Origin: Portulaca oleracea
Lineage: Eukaryota; Streptophyta; Magnoliopsida; Caryophyllales; Portulacaceae
Direction of reading: 5' to 3'
Length of the DNA stretch: 64,000 nt
Assembly (NCBI GenBank): GCA_029582165.1
Contig: CM055874.1
Coordinates: 47,514,769-47,578,768, forward strand
Positions 22,239 to 32,771 of this stretch are shown here, piece by piece. Within the stretch, counting starts at the first letter, position 1. Each line of letters opens with the position of its first letter. A program made the position numbers and the translations under genes. Below the pieces are notes generated by a model. The model did not search any database. It was not told where the DNA came from and was given only the letters and a program-made list of their open reading frames with translations.

Positions 22239-23060
22239 ATGAAAATGGACTCTACCACCTCCACCGTCCCCGCCACCGTAACCTCCGCCGCAGGAGTCCC
22301 GCTAAAAGACAGGGTAGCCATAGTCACCGGCGCATCTCGAGGCATCGGCCGAGCTGTGGCTCTCCACCTGGCCTCTCTGGGAGCAAAGCTCGTCATCAAC
22401 TACACCTCCACATCCTCCAAAGTCCCCTCCGACCACCTCGTTTCCGAAATCAACGCCCTCTCCTCCGCCACACGCGCCGTCGCTGTCCAGGCCGACGTCT
22501 CCGACCCTGCCCAAGTGACCCGCCTCTTCGACGCCGCGGAACAAGCCTTCTCTGCCCCGCCCCACATCGTCGTCACCTGCGCCGGCGTCCTCGACCCCAA
22601 ATACCCCACCATCCCCGGCACCGACCTCGCCGACTTCGACCGGATATTCGCCGTCAACACGCGCGGGACGTTCCTGTGCATCCAGGAGGGGGCGCGTCGC
22701 ATCAAGCGCGGCGGCGGAGGGAGGATCGTGACGATATCGACGTCCCTCGCGGCGGCGTTCCGGCCGGGGTACGGGGCGTACACGGCGTCGAAGGCGGCGG
22801 TGGAGGCCATGACGAAGATTCTGGCGAAGGAGTTGAAAGGGACGGGGATAACGGTGAATAGCGTGGCGCCGGGGCCGATAGCGACGGAGATGTTTTACTC
22901 CGGGAAGACGCCGGAGAGGATTCAGGCGGTGATCGAGGAGTGCCCGCTGGGAAGGTTGGGGAAAGTGGAGGATGTGGCGCCGGTGGTCGGATTCTTGGTT
23001 AGTGATGCCGGTGAGTGGGTTAACGGTCAGATTATCAGGGTTAATGGTGGGTATGTGTAA
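22239..23060 (+). CDS. NADPH-dependent aldehyde reductase-like SDR, copy 1
   Basis: A 273-residue classical short-chain dehydrogenase/reductase, close to the plant NADPH-dependent aldehyde reductase-like family (Arabidopsis At3g03980 type). These enzymes reduce carbonyl compounds such as reactive aldehydes. The Rossmann cofactor motif is TGASRGIG (30-37), with D86 in QADVSD after it. The family NAG position reads CAG (114-116). N140 is in place, and the catalytic YTASK is at 181-185. The residue 13 before that Tyr is T168, flanked by S167 and S169, where a Ser is usual. The C-terminal GEWVNGQIIRVNGGYV (258-273) is typical. It is intronless, as expected for this group. A second ATG two codons in would make little difference. 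The first half uses mostly C-ending codons and the second half mostly G-ending ones. No clear transit peptide is visible, so location is uncertain. The flanking duplication unit repeats the gene 7.9 kb downstream. Confidence 0.93.
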   Translation: MKMDSTTSTVPATVTSAAGVPLKDRVAIVTGASRGIGRAVALHLASLGAKLVINYTSTSSKVPSDHLVSEINALSSATRAVAVQADVSDPAQVTRLFDAAEQAFSAPPHIVVTCAGVLDPKYPTIPGTDLADFDRIFAVNTRGTFLCIQEGARRIKRGGGGRIVTISTSLAAAFRPGYGAYTASKAAVEAMTKILAKELKGTGITVNSVAPGPIATEMFYSGKTPERIQAVIEECPLGRLGKVEDVAPVVGFLVSDAGEWVNGQIIRVNGGYV

Positions 23061-23394
23061 ACAAATTTGCCAGCCACAATTATTTGATGTACAAATAAAT
23101 GGGCGTTGCGAACCACAGTAATAATTGTATCCATCGATGTAATTAGACACGGGTTAAATGTCTTTTCTCTTATAAAATCAATATTTATTATCATTTTTAA
23201 CCTTAATTTTTTTGAAAGATACTATTAATTATCAATTATAAGAAGCTTGAAATGTGTTGGCTACGCCAACAATTAAAATTGACACCTTAACGAATGAGGT
23301 ATTTTGGATGTATTTTCATAAATTTTAAAAAATATAGATAAAAATGTGATTTTATAACATTTATATATATTATTATAATTGTAGAAGTCAATCA

Positions 23395-24850
23395 TGTCAT
23401 TTTTTTGCAATTTTTTTTAAAATGGGCAAACAACAACACTAGGAAGTCCTCTCAAGGGATCTTCCAAGTGCATCCTCACTTACAACAAGGGATAAGCATT
23501 TATGAAAACAATAATCAAAACAACAGGAAGAATCTAATGTAACACCAAACTTAGCTAGCCAATCTACAGAACGATTTCCTTCACGAAAAATATGAGACAC
23601 CTGATAATCCGAACACAATGCCATGAAAGCTTGGATATCTTGAACTAAGGTCGCAATTTCCCAGGGAACCTTGTAAGCTCCCACTACGGCTTTAATAAGC
23701 ACCAAATTATCCCCTTCCAAAATAATGCGCCGAAAGCCACCCAACACTGCAGCTCGAATCCCATTCCACATAGCTGTAGCTTCCGCCACCAACACTGAAG
23801 AATGCCCAAGGTTAGGATGCCACTTGAACCACCTCCCCTCACTCATCTCGGATAATAAAACCACCCCCAGCTCCATGCTGACTCCTAGAACCATCAAAGT
23901 TAATTTTGACAAAACCCCTCGCAGGCTTACCCCAAGACACCCACCTAGTTTTGTCCTGAACAATTTGTGGCTGGAGGCCAGGACCGCCGAATAAATCAGT
24001 CAACCTATCTCTACTTCGCCATTCAGCATAGGCTCGATTAGCTCTTAGCAGAGTAGCCCCAGCAGTTGTAGATTTTTGACTAAAGACAACCAAATTTCTT
24101 GTCTTCCAAATACTCCAAAGGAGAGCAACTACCCTATCCAGGGCAGAAATTGATGAATGCGTTTTACACTTATGAAGAAACTCTTCTAAGGTGTCATTGA
24201 TTGTAGGAACTAGTCGAAGCCAATTATGTTGCTCGGCTAGTTGCCACACTTCAGTCACGTAGTCACAATCAATAAATAAATGTTGTTCACTTTCCACAAC
24301 AGAATTACAAAAAGGACATTGTAAAGGCACGTCCATACCTCTATATACTAGATGAGTTTTAAGAGGAAGCGCATCTTGAAACATCTGCCAAAGAAAGACC
24401 TTGAGCTTTGGTTGAACATTGAGCTTCCAAATCCATTTGAAATTCCATACTTGCTCAAAATTAAGACCTTCATGCGCCAGCCAAGTTGCTGACTTGGTAG
24501 TGAATTCCCCAGTACTGGTCAGTCCCCAACAAAGAGAATCTTCAACCGGATCAAAAGGGAGAGGAACTGCCTTAACTAAGGCCATTACATCAGGACGAAG
24601 TATGGTTGCCAATTTCTTTGAATCCCACGTCCTATCATTGTTAATGAAATCTGCAACTCGCAAAGAACAGTCTACTTGCGATGGGTCATAGCTATAGACT
24701 AGGTCAAGAAGACTAGTCTGGCCACACCATTTATCCAGCCAAAAAATTATCTTTTCACCACTACCAACCTGCCACCTGAGACCTTTAGCAAAAAGCGACC
24801 TAACACTCAAAATTGATTTCCAGGCCCAAGAATCTGTGGGTTTGGCCTTT
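23395..24850 (-). pseudogene. 5'-truncated LINE with zf-RVT and RNase H domains, frameshifted
   Basis: On the minus strand the first frame (about 24845 to 23860) carries the family motif WKSILSVRSLFAKGLRWQVG, then a zinc-binding domain with CPFCNSVVESEQHLFIDC, then the start of an RNase H fold (VKINFDGS). A frameshift near 23840-23875 moves to a second frame ending at 23439. That frame has EATAMWNG, LEGDN and FREGNRSVDWLAK, which complete the RNase H acidic residues. The reverse transcriptase and endonuclease are missing, as in 5'-truncated plant L1-type copies. T-rich runs at 23398-23420 on the plus strand fit a decayed poly(A) tail. The duplicate unit lacks it, so it inserted after the duplication. 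Confidence 0.88.
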
Positions 24851-24961
24851 AAAGCATACAAATATATATGTTTTGTAGCATCACAAGACACTTAACAAGT
24901 GTCTTGTCCAAGACATTTATCATTTCTCTTAGTTGGTGTATTTCCATGTATTATTATTATC

Positions 24962-25215
24962 TTTGTCCCAAAATATTTATCCTTTTATCTAACTTTTTTG
25001 TCTCAAAATATTTGTGTCATTTACAATCCCAACAACTATAATTCCTTTTCCACCCCTAATTAATAGATTCACTTATCACTTTTTACAATTCCAACAACTA
25101 TTATTTTCAAAAGTAAGGGTAGTTTGAGTAAATTACAAACTTTTCACCTGAATTCCCAATACACATAGGTCTTCTCAAGTTAGTTAGATGGGCAAATAAA
25201 ATGGAACAGAGGTAG
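24962..25215. mobile_element. Stowaway-type MITE, 254 bp
   Basis: The ends TTATCTTTGTCCCAAAATAT and the inverted CTACCTCTGTTCCATTTTAT resemble the CTCCCTCCGTCCC termini of Tc1/mariner MITEs. It is flanked by TA on both sides (24960-24961, 25216-25217). It is homologous to the element at 29684-29945 and absent from unit 2 at the matching place. Confidence 0.8.
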
Positions 25216-25775
25216 TATGTATTAAGAATTTTTAAAATGTCTTATTCTATATATTGAAAATTTTGGAACTGTGTCATGTACATGGTTAGGGCATGTGTTT
25301 TGTCTTCTCCTAGCTATGAACTAGTATTTTATTGATTTTATATGTAGTTATTTAAATTAATTACATTCTATTCAAACAATGTTGCTAATGACATATTATT
25401 AATTTGTTGATGTATTCATAACGGTACCCCATAATGAACAAAAACAATCATGGATTACTATATTAATATCCATGGATTATATATATAACGAACCATAGAT
25501 GCATATGTTAAATCCTGCATGATGAAATTGAAGAAGAAGAACAGGAGATTCCGTAGAATTAATCAATTATTAATGTTAATTGGATAAAATGAGGTTTGGA
25601 TGGATTGGATTTGATTGGACTGGATTGAATTGGATAAGTTATGATGCTTTTTTGAGGAATTGTGTTTTTAGAGATGATTTTTTTTTGGGAATTGTGTAAC
25701 GTTTGAATTGGGTTGGATTGATTGGATTGGACTTGAAAAGAGTTACCAATCCAAAGAACAAGGCGAGTTTGGACA

Positions 25776-25776
<1 letters not shown>

Positions 25777-25806
<30 letters not shown>

Positions 25807-25837
25807 CTTCTTCTTCTTCTTCTTCTTCTTCTTCTTT
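25777..25837. repeat. (CTT)n microsatellite, about 20 units
   Basis: A perfect CTT run. Poly-Glu and poly-Leu/Phe frames across it are not genes. The corresponding place in unit 2 (about 31715) has only a short CTTCTTCC. Confidence 0.97.
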
Positions 25838-26450
25838 GCAAAGAATCACACCTCCCCTCTATCTCCTTGGACAATTGCAAACTTCCGGGAAGCTAGCTAT
25901 AAAAAATTAAAAAAAAAATTATTAAAATATGTCATATCAACTCAAGAATATGGATTCCAATTTTTAATAATCCTAAAAAGTCTTTTTGGATTCCAATTTT
26001 TAATAATCCTAAAAAGTCTTTTTTTTTCGATTATTGCAAACTAAAGATTTAAAGGTTCACAAAATACTGCAAAACCGTAATACAAAATAGCAAACATCGC
26101 ACATCAAAAGATACATGCCTGGAAAAACAGCTAAACATAAACAATACAACAAGGATCAACTACAACCAAAAAACTTTTAATGCTACTTTGTTTGTTAGGC
26201 ATCCTAAAAAGTTTTTTCTGTCCATTTGATTTCCGAGCATCCTTGATAGTCAATAACCCAATCCTTTAATGCTACTTTGTTTGTTAGGCCATGTCCAACG
26301 GACCCCTATAGGGGCCACTGCCCACTCATGTTTATTTGAGTAATGTTGAAAGGAAATTGTTAACAAGAGTATTTATTGCATATTCTTATACTTTATCCCT
26401 TCACAATATGATCTTTTTCCTATTTTATGAAAAGACAAATAAGGTAAGAC

Positions 26451-27251
26451 TGTTGGGAAAATGATGTTTGACACCGGCTTGAATCTTCATTATGTTCACT
26501 TGACTTGGCTTCTTGATCTTCTTGCGGTATATGTGACAAGATGGAGATTAAACTTAATAACCAAATGGTGATCTTGTTTGGATATTGCTAAGAGTCATGG
26601 ACTAAGCATTTTCCTTAAGAATTATTTACTATATCGTAAATGTTCAGAGGGATAAAACCTAGTGCTTAACACACTCAAGACAAATTTGTTTCTCACTTGA
26701 TTCATTAGTATAGTTGCAGTCTATACTAGAACGAGAGGATGTGATTACAGATAGAAGTAATTGATGCTCTCAAATGGTTTGGGAATGTCTCCTATTTATA
26801 GGAGAATTCCACCCCTAATCCAACCCTAATCAGACCACTTAGTCAAAGGTGTAATTAATGTCCTTAATGGAGAATCAAGACCTTGACTTGGTCATGATAA
26901 TATAGTTGTTGGATCTTAATATTGAGCTTAATATTGATATTATAAACTTAATACTCAAGATTATATAGCCGTTAGCATTAAAAAACACATTTTGGCATTC
27001 AACACGGTCCTAGTTGGATCAACACGGTCCGTGTTCGCTGCAACATGGTTCGTGTTCGGTGCAACACGGTCCGTGTTAAGCCCATGATGGTTTTTCTTGC
27101 TTTCTGAAGACCAGCACGACCCGTGCTGGTCTCTTACAAACCCGTGTTGACCATATTTATCTTATATATGATCTTTAAACCTGTACCACATGATTCCTTG
27201 TACTATATAATCATCTTATACTCTTGAAATAATTCCGAAATAATTTCAACA
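26451..27251 (-). mobile_element. LTR of an LTR retrotransposon, 801 bp, minus orientation
   Basis: It begins TGTTGGGAAA and ends TTTCAACA, with matching TG/CA ends. Directly beyond the right edge lies ATCCCCCGTCATTTT, on the minus strand a polypurine tract running into the LTR. CTCCTATAAATAGGAG on the minus strand near 26790-26806 is a good TATA box in a palindromic setting. Four or five imperfect palindromes of the ACACGGTCCGTGTT type lie at 27000-27160. It starts exactly where unit 1 of the duplication ends. No second LTR was found. Confidence 0.6.
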
Positions 27252-29210
27252 ATCCCCCGTCATTTTAAAAACCCTTGAAATGACCTTACTTAAGGAGCTA
27301 ATACCCCCGTCATTTGAAATATACTTTAACTTGTAATCACCCGAGAAACACACAAAACATATGCATAATGAAAAAGTAGATTGCTCCTTGAACTTTTCAC
27401 TTAGTATATATAATCCAAAATTGAATCCAAATCACAAAGTAGACACAAAGTAGACATGTCTTTGAACTTTGGATTTATATTTATCAACTATACTCATAAT
27501 ACACATATGTTTTAAATATTAAGTGTTAATACTTGACACTGTTATCCGGCCTTGTATCCTTATCCTTAATAAGTGTTTCGGAACTTCACCCCTAAGTTCC
27601 ATTCAGCGACTACACATCACACTTACATGGGTAGTCTTTGGAATTTACCGCCCCTGTAATTAGGCTCCCACAAAGTCTATTAAGAGTGTCACCACTCAAC
27701 CTCTTGTCATTATAGATATTAAACATCACTTAACCTGAGATGTATAAAATCAATGCTTCCTACTACTTTAGACAACTTCGTACTCATTTGAACTTTAGGG
27801 ATTCGTGGTGTTCCAATTTATAAAGTTGAGTCATTGTTGTGAGCAGTAGAGATTTGGGCTACTTAACCAATCTCTATTAACAAGGTCCACTAGATAGACC
27901 CAGAGGTAGGCATCGATTGAAGAAGAAAGAGAGATTCTCTATATAGAATAAAAATAAGAAAAGGAGCTCTTGTCGGCATAGGCTGGTAGTCTTTCCGTCC
28001 TTCTCAGCGAGACTCCTTCGGAGCCTTTCTTTCTTTCACGAATTCTGTGTTGTATAGAAGAAGAAAAGGCGTAGCTCGGATTCTTGTCATCTACTATTCT
28101 CTTTTGAAGTAAAGGAGGTTCCAGCGGGAGGAGAGCCGAGGCGCGTGGCTCGATGGTAGCAAAAGAGGATGGGATTGACTGCTTGCTTTGAATAGATTAG
28201 ATATAACGAGAGGAAAGCCGGTTATACATATATATTTACCATGGCCTTAATAAGAATATCTTACCATAGCATGAACAAACCATCAGATTATTTTCAGATA
28301 TAATCACACTTTACCATGTGTAAACTTGATATGGATCCTCTTATATGCTTATCATTCAAAGAACTATGGATACAAACTTGTGAACAAAATAACCGCACAC
28401 TTGATAAACCACTTAACTTTTGATTCATATATATGAAAATTTAATTTCCAATTTATAAGTAATTAAACCATTATATCTCAATCTTTTGCTACATACTTGA
28501 ACTTACAATTTTAACTCATTGAATAAACAATGGTTCATAATCATGAATGATTATCTTGTAGAGTATACGAATACCACCAAGTATATGATTAAGCCATCAC
28601 ATTACTATAGTTATATGCTCTCCTTTTATGTTTAAATCCACCATTCAAAGCATATAGCTATGATGACTTAAACATAATACTTAAACTTTATCATTACCAA
28701 TCCATTGATATAAATATGTCATCATGAGTTTAGAATAATCAAATGTATAAAAACTATACACTTCTTATGTAGTAAATAAACTTGATATATGCATTCTCAA
28801 CTTAAACAACATAGTCTATTCTCAATCATGATTATCTGGAAACCTCATAAATTAAACTTTATAAACTTGTAAAACATCAAAATAACCATTTTCATAATCA
28901 TGAATTATAGCCTACCACAAGTATACATAATTCCTTATGAAACCTTCCTTATATCCTACTACATGCTCTTATAAACTTGAAAAATTTAACAAAGACAAAC
29001 ATGTATTCAACTTATATTTATGAATACACTAAAACATATGAATAATCATGATCAATCTTATACTTATCTAAACATGTTTGATGCTTTATATACCATTACT
29101 CATTGAATACATATATGTAAACATATACACATTGACACATAAATCATACAAAAGTATGAAATCTTCTCATATATATTATGCAATCCATTCACTTATTAAG
29201 GGTATCAAGT
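27252..29210 (-). mobile_element. Non-coding interior of the retroelement, truncated
   Basis: About 2 kb of AT-rich sequence following the presumed polypurine tract, with no gag or pol motif in any frame. The 5' LTR expected before 29.2 kb is missing. A block of different composition at 27905-28215 interrupts it. Confidence 0.35.
27905..28215. other. Possible organelle-derived insert (mitochondrial-like)
   Basis: This 310-bp block is much richer in G and C than its AT-rich surroundings. It has the look of plant mitochondrial spacer DNA, for example CTTTCCGTCCTTCTCAGCGA and GCCTTTCTTTCTTTCACGAA. It carries no recognised gene. The identification is by impression only. Confidence 0.3.
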
Positions 29211-29683
29211 TAGTTTTGCGACATTGGAATTCAATTCTGGTTTAGTCAAAGTAAATAGATGAAGAGTTTGAATTATTTTCAGTCAAAAAATTAGTTTGAA
29301 TTATTTTCAACCACTCACCTCTGTCTTCGAATTATTTTAAACCAAAAACCTAAAGAAAAAAAAAAAACAAACTCAAAACGAGCTTCAATAGTTCAATCCA
29401 TCCACTCAAATTGATAAGTCTTTCTCAAGTCATGTCAAAACATGTAAGTCATTTTCTTCAAAGTAGTCTTTATTACCTCCGTTCTATATTATTTGTCGTT
29501 TTTGAAAATTTTGACCATAAATTTTTTATTATATACAATGAAATAAAATTACTATCATTAGATTGATAATGAAAAATATTATTCTAAAACTATACTATTG
29601 CGATTGTTAATGAAATATAATATAAGAAATTGTTAATTAAAGCATGACATTGAAGAGATGGACAGTCAACAAAATGGCAAATA

Positions 29684-29945
29684 CTACCTCCGTCCCAAAA
29701 TATTTGTCCTTTTACCTAACTTCTTTATCCTAAAATATTTTTCTCATTTACAATTCTAATAACTGTAATTACTTTTCTATGTTTAATTAATAAATTCATT
29801 TTTCAGTTTTTATAATTTCAGCAACTATTAGCTTTAATAAAAATAGGGGTATTTTGGGTAAATTACAAACTTTTTACCTTAATTTTCAATATACATTAGT
29901 CTTATCAAATTAGATAAATGGACAAATATAATGGGACTAAAGTAA
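29684..29945. mobile_element. Stowaway-type MITE, 262 bp
   Basis: The left end CTACCTCCGTCCCAAAATAT and the inverted right end TTACTTTAGTCCCATTATAT are flanked by TA at 29682-29683 and 29946-29947. It is absent from the same place in unit 1 (about 22078), so the insertion followed the duplication. Confidence 0.88.
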
Positions 29946-30001
29946 TAATATAGAAGCAGATGGAGTAACAGTAATAATTGTGACGCCAATTACCATCACC
30001 G

Positions 30002-30009
30002 TGACGTCA
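30002..30009 (+). promoter_or_regulatory. Conserved TGACGTCA element upstream of SDR copy 2
   Basis: The same palindromic bZIP-type site as in copy 1, again about 110 bp upstream of the ATG, in a proximal block that starts just after the Stowaway insertion and is well conserved with copy 1. Confidence 0.5.
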
Positions 30010-30119
30010 ATGCTCCTAATCCTAATGTTCACTCTCATTAAAATCGAACTCTCTAGCCTCTCCACAACTCCAACATTCAACATTCCATCCACTCTTTTCC
30101 AGCTTCATCCCCCACACAA

Positions 30120-30935
30120 ATGGAAACGGAATCCACCACCGCCCCCGCCACCGTAACCTCCGCCGCCGGAGTGCCGCTGGAAGACAGGGTAGCCATAGTC
30201 ACCGGCGCAACCCGCGGCATCGGCCGAGCAGTAGCCCTCCACCTGGCCTCTCTGGGAGCAAAGCTCGTCATCAACTACACCTCCGCCTCCTCCAAAGTCC
30301 CCTCCGACCACCTCGTTTCCGAAATCAACGCCCTCTCCTCCGCCACACGCGCCGTCGCTATCCAGGCCGACGTCTCCGACCCGGCCCAGGTGAGCCGCCT
30401 CTTCGACGCCGCCGAGGAGGCCTTCTCCGCCCCACCTCACATCGTCGTCACCTGCGCCGGCGTATTCGACCCCAAATACCCCACCATCCTCGACACCGAC
30501 CTCGCCGACTTCGACCGGATATTCGCCGTCAACACTCGCGGGACCTTCCTGTGCATCCAGGAGGGGGCGCGTCGCATCAAGCGCGGCGGAGGAGGGAGGA
30601 TCGTGACGATATCGACGTCCCTCGCGGCGGCGTTCCGGCCGGGGTACGGGGCGTACACGGCGTCGAAGGCGGCGGTGGAGGCCATGACGAAGATTCTGGC
30701 GAAGGAGTTGAAAGGGACGGGGATAACGGCGAATTGCGTGGCGCCGGGGCCGATAGCGACGGACATGTTTCACTCCGGGAACACGCCGGAGAAGATTCAG
30801 GCGGTGATCGATGAGTGTCCGCTGGGAAGGTTGGGGAAAGTGGAGGACGTGGCGCTGGTGGTCGGATTCTTGGTTAGTGATGCCGGTGAGTGGGTTAACG
30901 GCCAGATTATCAGGGCTAATGGTGGGTATGTGTAA
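30120..30935 (+). CDS. NADPH-dependent aldehyde reductase-like SDR, copy 2
   Basis: A 271-residue paralog of the gene at 22239-23060, with the same layout: TGATRGIG cofactor loop (28-35), CAG (112-114), N138, YTASK (179-183) and the ending GEWVNGQIIRANGGYV. About twenty residues differ between the copies, mostly before residue 130 and after 205. A block of about 75 residues in the middle, including the catalytic Tyr-Lys, is identical. At DNA level only one base differs over roughly 200 bp there. The unusual Thr 13 residues before the catalytic Tyr is shared. The frame is intact, suggesting a working gene. It is intronless, very GC-rich against an AT-rich setting, and has the same switch from C-ending to G-ending codons half-way. 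Substrate is unknown; carbonyl reduction is inferred from the family. Confidence 0.93.
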   Translation: METESTTAPATVTSAAGVPLEDRVAIVTGATRGIGRAVALHLASLGAKLVINYTSASSKVPSDHLVSEINALSSATRAVAIQADVSDPAQVSRLFDAAEEAFSAPPHIVVTCAGVFDPKYPTILDTDLADFDRIFAVNTRGTFLCIQEGARRIKRGGGGRIVTISTSLAAAFRPGYGAYTASKAAVEAMTKILAKELKGTGITANCVAPGPIATDMFHSGNTPEKIQAVIDECPLGRLGKVEDVALVVGFLVSDAGEWVNGQIIRANGGYV

Positions 30936-31342
30936 ACAAATTTGTCGGCCACAATTGTTTGATGTACAAATAAACGGGTGTTGCGAACCACATTAATAAT
31001 ACTGTAGTATCCATTGATATAATTAGTGTATTGTAATTGGTTACTGTGTATTAAGGATTTTTAAAACGTTTTATTGTAATAGATTGAGTCATATATTATT
31101 ATATAGCTATTATATGCGTTTCGTTTTTTATTAACTACGAACTGGTGTTTATTACTCCTAATTTTTATATATACTTATTCAAATAAATTATATATATTTT
31201 TTTTGATGAAACAAATAAATTATATTTTGTTCTAACAACATTGTTAATAAAATATTATTAATTTGTTGATAAATTAATAAGTGTACTTCATAACCAACAA
31301 AAACAATTATGGATTACATATATAACGAATTATTAATATATA

Positions 31343-31623
31343 CTCCTTCCGTCCCAAAATATTTGTCCCCTTTGATTTAACGCGCATTTTTAGGAAAATC
31401 AACAAATTAGTCTCCATTAGCAATAAAATATTAATAATATCCTTAGTTTTAAATTCAAAACTATTATTTATACTTTCCCTCTCATATTTAAATTCTTTTA
31501 AAATTCAAATTAAGAGTATTTTAGTAATTTCAAGAAAATAAAAGTTTCCATTTTAAGAAAGTGGACATAATTTTGGGACATCCAAAAATGAAATAGTGGA
31601 CAAATAATTTGGGACGGAGGTAG
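31343..31623. mobile_element. Stowaway-type MITE, 281 bp
   Basis: The ends CTCCTTCCGTCCCAAAATAT and the inverted CTACCTCCGTCCCAAATTAT are flanked by TA (31341-31342 and 31624-31625). It is absent at the matching place in unit 1 (about 25500). The interior is AT-rich and non-coding. Confidence 0.9.
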
Positions 31624-32301
31624 TATATTAAATCTTGTATGTTGGAATTGAAAAAGAAGAAGAGAGATTCCGTAGAATTAATCAATTATTAATGTTAATA
31701 GATTTAAAATGTGGACTACTTCTTCCTCTCTCCCTTTTTTTTCAAAGAATCTCACCTCCTCTCTCTCCTTGGGCAATTTCAAACTTTCGGCCAGTTAACT
31801 GCAGAAAATTTAAAAAAAATCATTGAAATATATTATGTCTCTCAGTGATATGAATCACAATTTTTAATACAAATTAGGACTTTATGATACTAAAAAAAAA
31901 AAACTTTTTTCTATCAATTTAGTTTGGGGGCCACCCTTCATAGTCAATAATCCAATCCTTTAATGCTACTTTGTTTGTTTGGCCAGATCCAATGGTTATG
32001 GGGGCTATTGCCCACTCATGTTTTTGAGTAATGTTGAAAGGAAACTGTTAACAACAGTATTTATTGCATATTTCTTATACTTTATCCCTTCACAATATGA
32101 TCTTTTTCCTATTTTATGAAAAAACAAACGGGGTAAGACAAGGAGAATGATTAATGGGCCTACAAATAATACAACCATTGATTGAAATCACCTTCATGCT
32201 AAAGTAATTCCAGTATTCATTTCAAACAGCATCCATCAATTGCACCTTACTTTTGCTCCACCCAGTGGATGCAAAATCATAACATAATAATTACCCAATA
32301 A

Positions 32302-32553
32302 GGCCCCGTCCTTTTACGCGGTAGGTTGCCGCGCCATACCAGTATACCATACCACATCACACTCTTTAATTTTTCATCACACCGCACCACAATCATTATT
32401 AATATATCTTTTCATTTTTCTTTTTCCTCACTTTTTTCCTCTACTTTTCACATTCTCTCTTAACTTACCCCACCTACCACAACTTTCACCACAACTCACC
32501 GTACTTTTTCAAATTCTATCATACCGCAACCAACCGTATAAATGAACGGGGCC
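32302..32553. mobile_element. Tourist-type (PIF/Harbinger) MITE, 252 bp
   Basis: The termini are GGCCCCGTCC on the left and the inverted GGCCCCGTTC on the right. They are followed inward by matching TTTACGCGGTAGGTTGC and TTTATACGGTTGGTTGC. The flanks are TAA on both sides (32299-32301, 32554-32556), the 3-bp target duplication of this superfamily. It lies about 220 bp past the stop codon of the LYR gene. Confidence 0.9.
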
Positions 32554-32771
32554 TAAATCAATAATAATTCATCTAACTACTGGGTGTTATCAGATCAGGG
32601 TAACCAAAACCAACTGTCCCACATTTCCAGTGTAAGCATACTGAAATGTTTAACCACCCAAGGGCGCCATCACTGGCACCTCAAGTCCAAGATGGGAAAC
32701 ATTTATTGAGTGCTTAGAAAGAATGCCCATGTATGGATGGCTGTTAGGATGGTTGTCTTCATCCGTCACAT

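Larger units (their letters stand above)
21140..26449 (+). repeat. Tandem segmental duplication, unit 1
   Basis: From CCTTAAAAAAAAACAAACTC (about 21138) to TTATGAAAAGACAAATAAGG (about 26445) this segment matches unit 2 (29340-32140), including promoter, SDR gene and downstream sequence. Unit 1 is longer because it alone holds the MITE at 21441-22006, about 2 kb between roughly 23143 and 25217 including the LINE and a Stowaway, and a CTT microsatellite. Confidence 0.9.
29340..32140 (+). repeat. Tandem segmental duplication, unit 2
   Basis: Matches unit 1 (21140-26449) from CTAAAGAAAAAAAAAAAACA to TTATGAAAAAACAAACGGGG. It holds the second SDR gene and two Stowaway elements that unit 1 lacks (29684-29945 and 31343-31623). 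Confidence 0.9.

Noticed and set aside
22302..23150. 282-codon open frame on the minus strand across SDR copy 1
   Set aside because: It is the shadow of a GC-rich real gene; the composition is Arg/Gly-rich and no domain is present. The same applies to 30105-30773.
25559..25849. Open frame with a poly-Glu run
   Set aside because: It is the reading of a CTT microsatellite plus flanking simple sequence.
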